Assembly (NCBI GenBank): GCA_035550055.1
Contig: DASZRO010000121.1
Location: 1 to 48,710 of the forward strand
DNA: 48,710 bases
Reading direction: 5' to 3'
From: Mycobacteriales bacterium
Lineage (GTDB): Bacteria; Actinomycetota; Actinomycetes; JAFAQI01
Below the pieces are notes generated by a model, which saw only the letters and a program-made list of their open reading frames with translations, was not told the DNA's origin and made no database searches. This document shows, in pieces, positions 17,317-28,485 of the stretch; positions within the stretch are counted from its first letter, which is position 1; each line of letters begins with the position of its first letter. The position numbers and the translations under genes were made by a program.

Positions 17317-18447
17317 TTACAACCCCCGAACGCCGGCGATCAGCCGCAGCAGCAGGCTCTTGTTGACATTTGGGTCGCGCTCGATCGCAGCCGGCGTACC
17401 GGCAGCTCCGTTCGCGGATGCGGCGGTGAACACTTCGGCCGGTTGCGGCTGCGGCACCGACGTGAACGGTCCGGGGTCGCGGTGCGGCACCACCGGCCGC
17501 GGCGCGGGCGCGGCAGGTGCAGGTGCAGGGGCGGGCGGAGTGGGTGGTGGCGCAGGGGTCTCGTAGACCGGCTGCACCGGTGTCGGCGGAACGTACGGTG
17601 CCGGGATCGGCTCCGCCGGGAACGTCGCCGGGGGCGGCGGCGCAGGGGTTGCCGGGGCGGGTTGGGCCGGTACGGCGACCGGTCCGGTCGTGACCGGAGC
17701 CTCGATGGCGCTGAACAGCTCCTGGCGGCGGGTCAGCGCGGTCACGCCGCCGTCCTCGGTCTCGAGCAGCTTGCGCGCCACGAGGTCGGCGAGGGTGACG
17801 ACGACGGCGTACTCGCCGCGGCCGCACAGATCCACGATCTCGCCGACCGAGCGCTGACCGTCGACGAGAGCGAGGATCGACCACTCGTCGGCGCTGAGCT
17901 GAGGCTCCGCCGGCGGGTCGCAGGTGATGGTCAGCACGGTGTCCTGGTCGGCGACGGCCGGGTCGATCGTGGCCCACTGGTCCAGGCGCCGTCGGGCCTC
18001 GGCCACGACGTCGTCAACCCGGCAGTTGACGCCGACCCCGTCGCGATTGGGCTCGTCGACGACGAAGGCGAACGAGCCGTCCGTCCAGCGCATCAGGTCG
18101 AAGACGGCGTCCATGATCTGCTCGGTCACCAACGAGTGCAGGTCACCTTCGTCGATCGCGTCCGCGTCGCGCAGCACGCTGGCCACCCCGGCGTCGGCGT
18201 CGAGGCGGACCTGGGTCACGGCCGCGGTGAGGGCGGCGTCGGTGACCCGACCGCTGCCGGCGATCCGCCGGCCGAGTGACTGCCGCGACAGGTCGGAGGC
18301 TCCCCCGGTCAGCATGCCGTCGGCGAACCAGACCGCGCCATGGGAGCCCGACCGCTGCAGGTGCAGCCCGCCGGTCTTCTTGGTCATGCTCAGCAGCGAG
18401 AAGATGTCGGGCAAGCTGAAGGCATCGAGGGTGCCTTCAAGCTTCAC
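17317..18447 (-). CDS. DUF4388 (PATAN) domain protein with Pro-rich tail
   Basis: The first 160 residues or so of this 376-residue protein match the DUF4388/PATAN domain: MKLEGTLDAFSLPDIFSLLS, then KTGGLHLQRSGSHGAVWFADG, with IMDAVFDLMRWTDGSFAFV later. Residues 190-245 form a small winged-helix-like segment (SADEWSILALVDGQRSVGEI). From about 250 to 330 the chain is almost only Pro and Ala, ending in a short conserved tail (NVNKSLLLRLIAGVRGL) that may bind a partner. PATAN proteins are known to bind PilB and steer type IV pili in cyanobacteria. The gene stands between the Roadblock gene and the GTPase gene, abutting the latter. The start is a GTG at 18447. Confidence 0.85.
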   Translation of the reverse strand: MKLEGTLDAFSLPDIFSLLSMTKKTGGLHLQRSGSHGAVWFADGMLTGGASDLSRQSLGRRIAGSGRVTDAALTAAVTQVRLDADAGVASVLRDADAIDEGDLHSLVTEQIMDAVFDLMRWTDGSFAFVVDEPNRDGVGVNCRVDDVVAEARRRLDQWATIDPAVADQDTVLTITCDPPAEPQLSADEWSILALVDGQRSVGEIVDLCGRGEYAVVVTLADLVARKLLETEDGGVTALTRRQELFSAIEAPVTTGPVAVPAQPAPATPAPPPPATFPAEPIPAPYVPPTPVQPVYETPAPPPTPPAPAPAPAAPAPRPVVPHRDPGPFTSVPQPQPAEVFTAASANGAAGTPAAIERDPNVNKSLLLRLIAGVRGL

Positions 18448-18494
18448 GGTTGACCTCGGCTGCTAGTGGTTGCGGTTCGGTGCGACTCGTCGGA

Positions 18495-19268
18495 TCAGGA
18501 CCAGGACTGCTGCTCGCCGACCGGGGCGCCGGCACCGTTGCTGCCGTTGGGCAGGTGCGTCGCCCACGCCGGGTCTGAGGTGATCGGTGCGTACGCCGGC
18601 AACGGCTGCGTGTCGGCATTCGGCTCGCCGACCGGCTTCACATAGGTGTCGGCACCGGCTGCGTAGGGCACCGCCTCGGGGGCCATCGGGGCCGGCACGT
18701 AGGCCGGGACCTCAGCCTGGACCGGCGGTGCGGGCGGGTAGTCGACCGGCGCCGGCGCGTACGACGGGGGCTCGTAGGCGGGCGGCTCGTACGCGGCCGG
18801 CTGCGGCTGGTAGGCAGGAGGCGCAGCGGGCGCGGGGGCGTAGCCGGCGGCCGGTGCAGCCGCGGGCGCCGCGGCCGCCTCGTGTGAGTTGCGCAGGACC
18901 TCAGCGACCCGTTCGGCCGCTCGGCGTACTTCGTAGAGCATCATGCCGACCTTGGCCTCGCGGGCCGCGACCGCGACCAGCACGGCTTCGTCCTCGGCCC
19001 CGCACAGGAACACGGTGCCGTGGTCGCCCTCGATGTAGACCTGGTTGAGTCCGCCGCGGCCGAGGCCCTCCGCGGCGCGCTCGCCGAGGCTGAGCAGCGA
19101 CGCGCTCATCGCGGCGACGCGGTCCTCGTCCATCGCGGCCGGAAGCGCGCTCGCCATCGGCAGGCCGTCGAAGGACACCACCGCCGCCGCCTCAACCTCC
19201 GGCGCCTGCGCCAGCAGATCAGCGATCACGCGGTCGAGCTGCTGTGAGCGGCTGGACAGGTCGGACAT
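18495..19268 (-). CDS. Roadblock/LC7 domain protein with Pro/Ala/Tyr-rich tail
   Basis: Residues 1-125 of this 257-residue protein form a Roadblock/LC7 domain: SRSQQLDRVIADLLAQAPEV, then AAVVSFDGLPMASALP and GTVFLCGAEDEAVLVAVAAR. Such proteins (MglB type) are regulators or activators of small GTPases. The remaining 130 residues are disordered Pro/Ala/Tyr repeats (YEPPAYEPPSYAPAP). It is the first gene of the minus-strand set Roadblock-DUF4388-GTPase-dioxygenase, starting 84 bases beyond the whiA stop with a hairpin between. This suggests a promoter of its own in the 19269-19352 gap. Confidence 0.9.
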   Translation of the reverse strand: MSDLSSRSQQLDRVIADLLAQAPEVEAAAVVSFDGLPMASALPAAMDEDRVAAMSASLLSLGERAAEGLGRGGLNQVYIEGDHGTVFLCGAEDEAVLVAVAAREAKVGMMLYEVRRAAERVAEVLRNSHEAAAAPAAAPAAGYAPAPAAPPAYQPQPAAYEPPAYEPPSYAPAPVDYPPAPPVQAEVPAYVPAPMAPEAVPYAAGADTYVKPVGEPNADTQPLPAYAPITSDPAWATHLPNGSNGAGAPVGEQQSWS

Positions 19269-19315
19269 CGCAACACACCTCGTCTCAGGGGCCGCGTCTC
19301 GTCGGCCTCACCACT

Positions 19316-19337
19316 CCATCGGCCTAATCCCCGATGG
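19316..19337 (-). terminator. hairpin after whiA
   Basis: Two 7-bp arms (19316-19322 and 19331-19337) with an 8-base loop lie 15 bases after the whiA stop on the minus strand. There is no T run. It probably ends the uvrC-rapZ-yvcK-whiA transcript before the Roadblock gene. Confidence 0.5.
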
Positions 19338-19352
19338 CCTTGAATCACCCGA

Positions 19353-20342
19353 TCACGGCGCGTCGGCGAGCATCTCCGGGGTCAGGGACGCCTCCGTGTT
19401 GGGAATACCCAGTTCGTCGGCACGTACGTCCGCCATGGCGAGCAGCCGGCGGATCCGCCCGGCGATCGCATCCTTGGTCAGCGGCGGCTCGGCCAGCGCC
19501 CCGAGCTCCTCCAGCGAGGCATTCGCATGCTCGAGGCGCAGCCGCCCGGCCGAGAGCAGATGCTCCGGCGCCTCGTCACCCAGGATCTCCATCGCGCGGG
19601 AGACCCGCGCTCCGGCGGCAACTGCCGCGCGGGCGGAGCGGCGCAGGTTCGCGTCGTCGAAGTTCGCGAGCCGGTTCGCGGTTGCCCGGACCTCGCGGCG
19701 CAACCGGCGCTCCTCCCACGCCAGGACACTGTCGTGCGCACCGAGCTTGGTCAGCATCACCCCGATCGCGTCGCCGTCGCGGATCACGACCCGGTCGACG
19801 CCCCTGACCTCCCGGGCCTTGGCGGCCACCCCGAGCCGCCGCGCCGACCCGACCAGCGCGAGGGCGGACTCCGGCCCGGGACAGGTGATCTCCAGCGACG
19901 AGGACCGACCCGGCTCGGTGAGCGAGCCGTGGGCCAGGAACGCACCGCGCCAGGCGGCGGCCGCGTCACACAGCGCGCCGGAGACGACCTGCGGCGGCAG
20001 GCCCCGCACCGGGCGGCCGTTGCCGTCCACCAGGCCGGTCTGTCGGGCGAGCGCCTGAGCGTCCTTCGTCACGCGGACGAGGTAGCGCGACCCTTTGCGA
20101 AGGCCGGCCGCAGAGACCACCGCGAGCTCCGAGCTGTGCCCGTAGACCTCGGCGAGGTCCTTGCGAAGGCGGCGCGCGGTGGCACCGGTGTCCAGATCGG
20201 CCTCGATCATCAGCTGGCCCTTGCCGATCAGGTGCAGTCCGCTGGCGAAGCGCAACAGCGTCGCGATCTCGGCCTTACGGCAGCACGGCTTGGTCACAAC
20301 GACGCGAGCCAGCTCGTCCTTGACCGCTGCCGTCATTGCCAT
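19353..20342 (-). CDS. whiA: sporulation/cell-division transcription regulator WhiA
   Basis: This 329-residue protein matches WhiA in length and pattern. It has an N-terminal degenerate LAGLIDADG homing-endonuclease-like fold (starting [20 protein letters not shown], with [20 protein letters not shown]) and a C-terminal helix-turn-helix (residues about 225-315, [20 protein letters not shown] to [19 protein letters not shown]). In actinobacteria WhiA works with WhiB to control cell division and, in sporulating species, septation; it occurs across Gram-positives. The start lies 11 bases after the yvcK stop, so it is the last gene of the uvrC-rapZ-yvcK-whiA operon. The usual actinobacterial neighbours downstream (gap-pgk-tpiA) are absent here. 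Confidence 0.96.
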   Translation of the reverse strand: MAMTAAVKDELARVVVTKPCCRKAEIATLLRFASGLHLIGKGQLMIEADLDTGATARRLRKDLAEVYGHSSELAVVSAAGLRKGSRYLVRVTKDAQALARQTGLVDGNGRPVRGLPPQVVSGALCDAAAAWRGAFLAHGSLTEPGRSSSLEITCPGPESALALVGSARRLGVAAKAREVRGVDRVVIRDGDAIGVMLTKLGAHDSVLAWEERRLRREVRATANRLANFDDANLRRSARAAVAAGARVSRAMEILGDEAPEHLLSAGRLRLEHANASLEELGALAEPPLTKDAIAGRIRRLLAMADVRADELGIPNTEASLTPEMLADAP

Positions 20343-20353
20343 CCAATGTCCCC

Positions 20354-21355
20354 TCAGGAGCGAAAGATCGAGGCGTACGCCGCGGCAAGCCGCTGCGGGT
20401 CGTGGGTCGGCACGGTCTGGTCCGCGCCGAGGTGGGCCACCACGAGCTGCGCACCGAGGCTCGCCGCGCCGGCCTCCAACGATGCCATGCCGTCTGCGGT
20501 GGACCTGCGGGGAGCCAGCACGACGTCGACGTGAAGGTCAGGCGCGTGGGCCGCGAGGACCTCGAGGTGGGTCGTCGGCGAGAAGCCCTCGGTCTCCCCC
20601 GTCTGCGCCGACATGTTCAGCGTGACGACGCATCGCGCCTTGGACTCGGCGAGCGCCTTGACGATCCCCGGGACCAGCACGTGCGGGATCACGCTGGTGA
20701 ACCACGACCCCGGCCCGAACACCACCCAGTCGGCGTCGAGCACCGCCTCGACCGCCTGCGGGCAGGCCTCAACGCCCGGCGGGTCGAGGCGCACGCCGAC
20801 GACCTGGCCCGGCGTGGTCGCGACGGCGACCTGTCCGCGGACCTCGTGCAGCGCCGTACGATCGCCGGGCTCGAGCCCGAGCACGTCGGCAACGATGTCG
20901 AGCGGCGTGGTCGACAGCGGCAGGACCCGCCCGACGGCACCGAGCAGCCGGCCGACCGCGTCGAGGGAGGCGACCGGATCGTCGAGGATGTCGGTGAGAC
21001 CGACCAGCAGGAGGTTGCCGACCGGGTGTCCCGCCAGGGTGGCCTCACCGCCGAACCGGTGCTGGCACACCGACGCCCACAGCTGCGAGTCCGCGTCCTC
21101 GCCGGCCAGTGCCGCCAGCGCCATGCGCAGGTCTCCGGGTGGCAGCACCCCGAGCTCCTGCCGGATCACCCCGCTGGAGCCGCCGTCGTCGCCGACCGTC
21201 ACGACCGCGGTGAGGTTCGGCGTCACCCGGCGCAGCGCGGCCAGCGAAGCCGACAGCCCGTGGCCGCCGCCGAACGCGACCACCTTGTGGGCGGATGTGC
21301 CATCCGCTCCCCGATCGGCGAGCGGAGGTGCCGTCCGCTCTTCGGGGGCGGTCAT
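20354..21355 (-). CDS. yvcK: YvcK/CofD-like gluconeogenesis factor
   Basis: This 333-residue protein is of the YvcK (GlmR) family, related to CofD, which binds UDP-sugars and affects peptidoglycan precursor supply and carbon flow. The glycine-rich [20 protein letters not shown] (about 24-43) and [18 protein letters not shown] (about 53-70) are family signatures, as is [19 protein letters not shown] further on. An N-terminal extension of about 20 residues is not conserved. Its ATG overlaps the rapZ stop by four bases, and whiA follows after 11 bases. Confidence 0.96.
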   Translation of the reverse strand: MTAPEERTAPPLADRGADGTSAHKVVAFGGGHGLSASLAALRRVTPNLTAVVTVGDDGGSSGVIRQELGVLPPGDLRMALAALAGEDADSQLWASVCQHRFGGEATLAGHPVGNLLLVGLTDILDDPVASLDAVGRLLGAVGRVLPLSTTPLDIVADVLGLEPGDRTALHEVRGQVAVATTPGQVVGVRLDPPGVEACPQAVEAVLDADWVVFGPGSWFTSVIPHVLVPGIVKALAESKARCVVTLNMSAQTGETEGFSPTTHLEVLAAHAPDLHVDVVLAPRRSTADGMASLEAGAASLGAQLVVAHLGADQTVPTHDPQRLAAAYASIFRS

Positions 21356-22239
21356 TCGCGGTCCTTGTCGCGATGGCTCAGCGTGACGTCGACGCCGTCG
21401 CCGCGCAACCGGTTGGTCAGCTCCTCGGCGATCGCCACGCTGCGGTGACGGCCGCCGGTGCAGCCGATCGCGATGGTGGCGTACTGCTTGCCCTCGTTGA
21501 CGTAGCCGAGCTCGTAGCGGCGCAACAGCCGGGTTGCGTCGTCGACGAACTCGGCAGCGCCCGGCTGGCCGAAGATGTAGTCGCGGACCGCCGGATCCTG
21601 ACCGGACAACGGCTTGAGCTCGGGCACCCAGTGCGGGTTCGGCAGCAGCCGGCAGTCGATGACGACGTCGGCGTCGACCGGCAGTCCGTACTTGTAGCCG
21701 AAGGTGACCATCGACACGTGCAGCTCGTTGGCGCCGCTCTCGTCGAAGACGGCGGCGATCTTCGCCCGGAGCTCGTGGACGTTGAGCGCGCTGGTGTCGA
21801 GGACGACGTCGGCGACGCCGCGCACCTCGTGGAGCAGCTCGCGCTCCTCCGCGATCCCTTCGAGGACGCGGCCCCCGCCCTGCAACGGGTGCGGGCGGCG
21901 TACGCCGTCGAAGCGGCGGACCAACACCTCGTCCGGCGCCTCCAAGAACACGATGCGGGGGTCGAATCCCCCCTCCCGCACGCCGGCGAGGGCGGCGCTG
22001 AGGTCGGAGTTGAAGCCTCGGCTGCGGACGTCCACGACGACACCGACCCGATCCACGCCGCCGCCGGACTTCGCCGCGAGGTCAGCGACGTCCGGGATCA
22101 GCGCCGGCGGCAGGTTGTCAACGACGAACCAGCCGAGGTCTTCCAAGCACTTCGCCGCGGTGCTGCGTCCCGCCCCGGACAGGCCGGTGATGACGGCGAG
22201 CTTCAACGACGGGTGAGCAGCTGCGGCGGGATCTGTCAT
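21352..22239 (-). CDS. rapZ: RapZ family nucleotide-binding protein (RNase adapter)
   Basis: This 295-residue protein is a RapZ (YvcJ) family P-loop protein. The Walker A motif is [20 protein letters not shown], with [11 protein letters not shown] close behind. The C-terminal half has [20 protein letters not shown] and [16 protein letters not shown], both family signatures. In E. coli RapZ guides RNase E to the GlmZ RNA; in actinobacteria its target is unknown but the gene is always beside yvcK. Start and stop both overlap their neighbours by four bases (uvrC upstream, yvcK downstream), so the operon is translationally coupled. Confidence 0.96.
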   Translation of the reverse strand: MTDPAAAAHPSLKLAVITGLSGAGRSTAAKCLEDLGWFVVDNLPPALIPDVADLAAKSGGGVDRVGVVVDVRSRGFNSDLSAALAGVREGGFDPRIVFLEAPDEVLVRRFDGVRRPHPLQGGGRVLEGIAEERELLHEVRGVADVVLDTSALNVHELRAKIAAVFDESGANELHVSMVTFGYKYGLPVDADVVIDCRLLPNPHWVPELKPLSGQDPAVRDYIFGQPGAAEFVDDATRLLRRYELGYVNEGKQYATIAIGCTGGRHRSVAIAEELTNRLRGDGVDVTLSHRDKDRE

Positions 22240-24272
22240 GGCGCTGTCCCCGAGCCTGCCACCGACGCGGGCACCGTGTCCTGGGATTCCAGAATCTCGC
22301 CCGTCACAGGATCCACCGCGGGCGCAGCAGGAGCAGCAGCCGCCAGTGCGGCGTGGATCGCCTCGGCAGTACGACGGCCGACCCCGGGCACCTCGGCGAG
22401 CTCCTCGACCGAGGCCGCCCGCATCCGCTTGACCGACCCGAACTTGCGCAGCAACGCCTTGCGCCGGACCTCACCCAGGCCCGGGATCCCGTCGAGGGCG
22501 CTGTCGACCATTCCCTTCGAGCGCCGCTGCCGGTGATAGGTGATGGCGAACCGGTGCGCTTCGTCGCGGACCCGTTGGAGCAGGTAGAGGGCCTCGCTGG
22601 TCCGCGGCAGGATGACCGGGTCGGGACGTCCCGGCAGCCAGACCTCCTCGAGCCGCTTCGCGAGGCCGCAGAGCGCGACGTCGTCGATGCCGAGCGCCGC
22701 CATCGCGTCGGCCGCCGCCGCGACCTGGGGCGCGCCACCGTCGACCACGACCAGCTGCGGCGGGTAGGCGAACTTGCGCGGCTTGCCGGTCTCGGGGTCG
22801 ATGGGTGACATCGGCGCGTCGTTCGGCGTACCCGCCTCGGCGGTGTCGATCTCGACCTCAGCGGTGTCGATGCGCTCTTCGAGGTAGCGCCGGAAGCGGC
22901 GGCTGATCACCTCACGAATCGATCCGACGTCGTCCTGACCCGGCCCACGGACCGCGAACCGGCGGTACTCGCTCTTGCGCGCCGACCCGTCCTCGAACAC
23001 CACCATCGAGGCGACGATGTCGCTGCCCTGCAGGTTGGAGACGTCGAAGCACTCGATGCGAAGCGGCGCCTGGTCGAGACCGAGCGCGTCCTGGAGCTCC
23101 TGTAGTGCCAGCGCTCGCGCCGTCAGGTCGCTGGACCGGCGCAGCTTGTGCCGCTGGAACGACTCCTTGGCGTTGCGTTCGACCGTCTCGATCAGCGCGC
23201 GCTTGTCGCCGCGCTGCGGCACCCGCAGGTCGACCCGCCCGCCGCGCGCGAGGCCGAGCAGCTCCGCTACGACGTCCGCGTCCTGCGGCAGCTCGGGCAC
23301 GAGCACCTCGCGCGGCACGTCCACCTCGGCGGCACCCGCGTCGAGGTAGGCCTGGGTCAGGAACTGCTCGACGAGACCGGCGGTGTCGATGTCCTCGACC
23401 TTCTCGACCACCCAACCGCGGACGCCTCGCACCCGGCCGCCGCGCACGTAGAAGACCTGCACCGCGGCCTCGAGCTCGTCCTGGGCGAACGCGACCACGT
23501 CGGCGTCCGTCCCGTCGCCGAGCACGACGGCCTGCTTCTCCATCGCGCGGTTCAGCGCACCGATGTCGTCGCGTAGCCGCGCGGCCCGCTCGTACTCCTG
23601 CGCTTGGGACGCGGCGCGCATCTCCCGCTCGAGTCGCTTCACGAACTTCTGCGTCTGGCCGGACATGAAGTCGACGAAGTCCTGCGCGATCGCGCGGTGC
23701 TCGTCGGCGCTGACCCGGTCGACGCAAGGCGCGGAGCACTTGCCGATGTAGCCCAGCAGGCACGGCCGGCCGACCTGGCCCGCCCGCTTGAACACGCCAG
23801 CGCTACAGGTGCGCACCGGGAAGACCCGCAGCAGCGCGTCGAGGGTGTCCCGGATCGCCCAGGCATGGGCGTACGGCCCGAAGTACTTCACGCCCTTGCG
23901 CTTCGCGCCCCGCATCACCTGGGCCCGGGGGTAGGCCTCGTCGAGGGTGACGGCGAGCCACGGGTAGGACTTGTCGTCGCGGTAGCGGACGTTGAACCGC
24001 GGGTCGAACTCCTTGATCCAGTTGAACTCGAGCTGGAGCGCCTCGACCTCGGTCGAGACGATCGTCCAGTCGACGGAGGCGGCGGTCCGGACCATCCGTT
24101 GGGTGCGCGGGTGCAGCGCCGCGATGTCCTGGAAGTAGGAGCCGAGCCGGCTGCGCAGGCTCTTCGCCTTGCCGACGTAGATGACCCGGCCGTGCTCGTC
24201 ACGGAACCGGTAGACGCCGGGTGAGTCGGGGATCGTGCCGGGAGCCGGTCGATAGCTCGCCGGGTCCGCCAC
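22236..24272 (-). CDS. uvrC: excinuclease ABC subunit C
   Basis: This 678-residue protein makes the dual incisions of nucleotide excision repair. It has the N-terminal GIY-YIG domain ([21 protein letters not shown], residues about 16-95), the cysteine-containing linker and UVR motif, the RNase H-like C-terminal nuclease domain ([20 protein letters not shown], with VVDGGAPQ later) and the tandem helix-hairpin-helix ([20 protein letters not shown]). Length and order are normal; a short Ala/Pro-rich tail follows. The start is a GTG at 24272. It heads the uvrC-rapZ-yvcK-whiA operon and is separated from uvrA by a long perfect hairpin. Confidence 0.97.
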   Translation of the reverse strand: MADPASYRPAPGTIPDSPGVYRFRDEHGRVIYVGKAKSLRSRLGSYFQDIAALHPRTQRMVRTAASVDWTIVSTEVEALQLEFNWIKEFDPRFNVRYRDDKSYPWLAVTLDEAYPRAQVMRGAKRKGVKYFGPYAHAWAIRDTLDALLRVFPVRTCSAGVFKRAGQVGRPCLLGYIGKCSAPCVDRVSADEHRAIAQDFVDFMSGQTQKFVKRLEREMRAASQAQEYERAARLRDDIGALNRAMEKQAVVLGDGTDADVVAFAQDELEAAVQVFYVRGGRVRGVRGWVVEKVEDIDTAGLVEQFLTQAYLDAGAAEVDVPREVLVPELPQDADVVAELLGLARGGRVDLRVPQRGDKRALIETVERNAKESFQRHKLRRSSDLTARALALQELQDALGLDQAPLRIECFDVSNLQGSDIVASMVVFEDGSARKSEYRRFAVRGPGQDDVGSIREVISRRFRRYLEERIDTAEVEIDTAEAGTPNDAPMSPIDPETGKPRKFAYPPQLVVVDGGAPQVAAAADAMAALGIDDVALCGLAKRLEEVWLPGRPDPVILPRTSEALYLLQRVRDEAHRFAITYHRQRRSKGMVDSALDGIPGLGEVRRKALLRKFGSVKRMRAASVEELAEVPGVGRRTAEAIHAALAAAAPAAPAVDPVTGEILESQDTVPASVAGSGTAP

Positions 24273-24310
24273 GCCTGTCGAATCTAGTCCGCACCACCGA
24301 CAGAGCCCCA

Positions 24311-24358
24311 GTGCGTGAAGAGCGACGTGTAGCCGACTACACGTCGCTCTTCACGCAC
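24311..24358. terminator. 22-bp perfect hairpin between uvrA and uvrC
   Basis: The arms at 24311-24332 and 24337-24358 are perfectly complementary over 22 bp with a 4-base loop (CCGA). The hairpin begins eight bases past the uvrA stop on the minus strand. It has no T run but is strong enough to stop or process the uvrA transcript, and lies 38 bases before the uvrC start. The structure is symmetrical, so it would work on either strand. Confidence 0.8.
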
Positions 24359-24366
24359 CGCAGAGG

Positions 24367-27264
<2,898 letters not shown>

Positions 27265-27355
27265 GGCTGCTTTCTCGGTGTCGGACGGCAGGGGGCGGGA
27301 GTCGGGTCCGATGTTACGTGCCGACGCCGACAGCCTCGCGCCGTATCGTGCGGTC

Positions 27356-28018
27356 ATGACCGATGACTACACCGGGGCAGTGACAGTCGGCGGGCCGCCC
27401 GACATCCGCGACCTCGGCGGCGGGCTGCGCCTGGCGAAGGTGGCGGTGGGGCCGTACGACAACAACTGCTACTTCCTGAAGTGCGCCGACACCGGCGACG
27501 TCCTGCTGATCGACGCCGCGCACTCCCCCGACGTACTTCTCGGGGTCCTCGACCAGGACCGGCTCCAGCGGATCGTCACCACGCACCAGCACCCGGACCA
27601 CTGGGCCGCGCTGCCGGAGATGGTGGCGGCCACCGGGGCGCCGGTCGCGGCTCACCCGCAGGACGCCGAGCCGCTGCCGGTTCCGGTCAGCGAGCCGATC
27701 AACGAAGGCGACACGGTCACGGTCGGGACGCACCGGCTCTCGATCATTCATCTGGTCGGTCACACCCCCGGCTCCGTCGCCCTGCTCTACAGCGACGGTG
27801 ACCGGCCGCACCTGTTCACCGGCGACTCGCTGTTTCCCGGCGGGGTGGGCAACACGTTCGGGTCGAAGGAGAACTTCGAGCTGCTGTACGCCGACGTGGT
27901 GGCCAAGCTGTTCGACGTACTGCCCGACGACACCTGGTTCTACCCGGGTCACGGCAACGACAGCACGCTCGGCGCCGAGCGCCCGCACCTCGGCGAGTGG
28001 CACGAGAGGGGCTGGTGA
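27356..28018 (+). CDS. metallo-beta-lactamase-fold hydrolase
   Basis: This 220-residue protein is a glyoxalase II-like metallo-beta-lactamase hydrolase. The metal ligands are visible in THQHPDHW (the HxHxDH motif), [15 protein letters not shown] and the late YPGHGND. Such small enzymes commonly hydrolyse thioesters such as S-lactoylglutathione analogues, but the substrate here is unknown. The ATG at 27356 diverges from uvrA across 91 bases; no clear LexA box is seen there. Its TGA overlaps the GTG of the TrmO-like gene, starting a run of four coupled genes. Confidence 0.9.
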   Translation: MTDDYTGAVTVGGPPDIRDLGGGLRLAKVAVGPYDNNCYFLKCADTGDVLLIDAAHSPDVLLGVLDQDRLQRIVTTHQHPDHWAALPEMVAATGAPVAAHPQDAEPLPVPVSEPINEGDTVTVGTHRLSIIHLVGHTPGSVALLYSDGDRPHLFTGDSLFPGGVGNTFGSKENFELLYADVVAKLFDVLPDDTWFYPGHGNDSTLGAERPHLGEWHERGW

Positions 28019-28485
28019 CCTACCAGGTCACCCCGATCGGCACGGTTCGCTCGTCACGGACCGAGGCGATCGACGACGACTGGGACGCGGTCAGCGCCGA
28101 AGTCGTGCTCGATCCGGACCGAGTCGGCCCTGACGCCGTCGCGGGTCTGGCCGAGTTCTCCCACGTCGAGGTCGTCTTCCTGTTCGACCAGGTCGACGAG
28201 TCGCAGATCACCCTCGGCGCGCGCCACCCGCGCGGCAACCGCGACTGGCCACTGGTCGGCATCCTCGCCCAGCGCGCCAAGATGCGGCCGAACCGGATCG
28301 GCGTCACGGCCTGCCGGCTGCTCGGCGTCGAGGGCCTGACCGTGCGCGTCGCGGGGCTCGACGCGATCGACGGCACGCCGGTGCTCGACCTCAAACCGGT
28401 GATGAACGAGTTCCTGCCTCGCGGCGAAATCTCCCAACCTGCCTGGGCAACCGAGCTGATGGCTGGATACTGGGACAACCCATGA
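28015..28485 (+). CDS. trmO: TrmO-like tRNA (N6-threonylcarbamoyladenosine37) methyltransferase
   Basis: This 156-residue protein is a TsaA/YaeB (TrmO) family beta-barrel SAM-dependent methyltransferase. In E. coli TrmO methylates t6A37 of tRNA-Thr. The start YQVTPIGTVRSSRTEA, the core FSHVEVVFLFDQVDE, HPRGNRDWPLVGILAQRAKM and the GVTACRLLGVEG block are all visible, as is DLKPVMNEFLPRGE. I chose the GTG at 28015, overlapping the upstream stop (GTGA). The stop overlaps the first phospholipase start (ATGA). It lacks the C-terminal extension of the E. coli protein, as usual in many bacteria. The tRNA target here is inferred. Confidence 0.87.
   Translation: MTYQVTPIGTVRSSRTEAIDDDWDAVSAEVVLDPDRVGPDAVAGLAEFSHVEVVFLFDQVDESQITLGARHPRGNRDWPLVGILAQRAKMRPNRIGVTACRLLGVEGLTVRVAGLDAIDGTPVLDLKPVMNEFLPRGEISQPAWATELMAGYWDNP

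Noticed and set aside
16738-19268. a standard actinobacterial conservon (cvnA-D)
   Set aside because: The sensor-kinase-like gene and DUF742 gene are absent, and a DUF4388 gene is present instead.
27265-27355. LexA/SOS box in front of uvrA
   Set aside because: I looked for a GAAC-N4-GTTC-type or similar palindrome in the uvrA and uvrB leaders and found none convincing.
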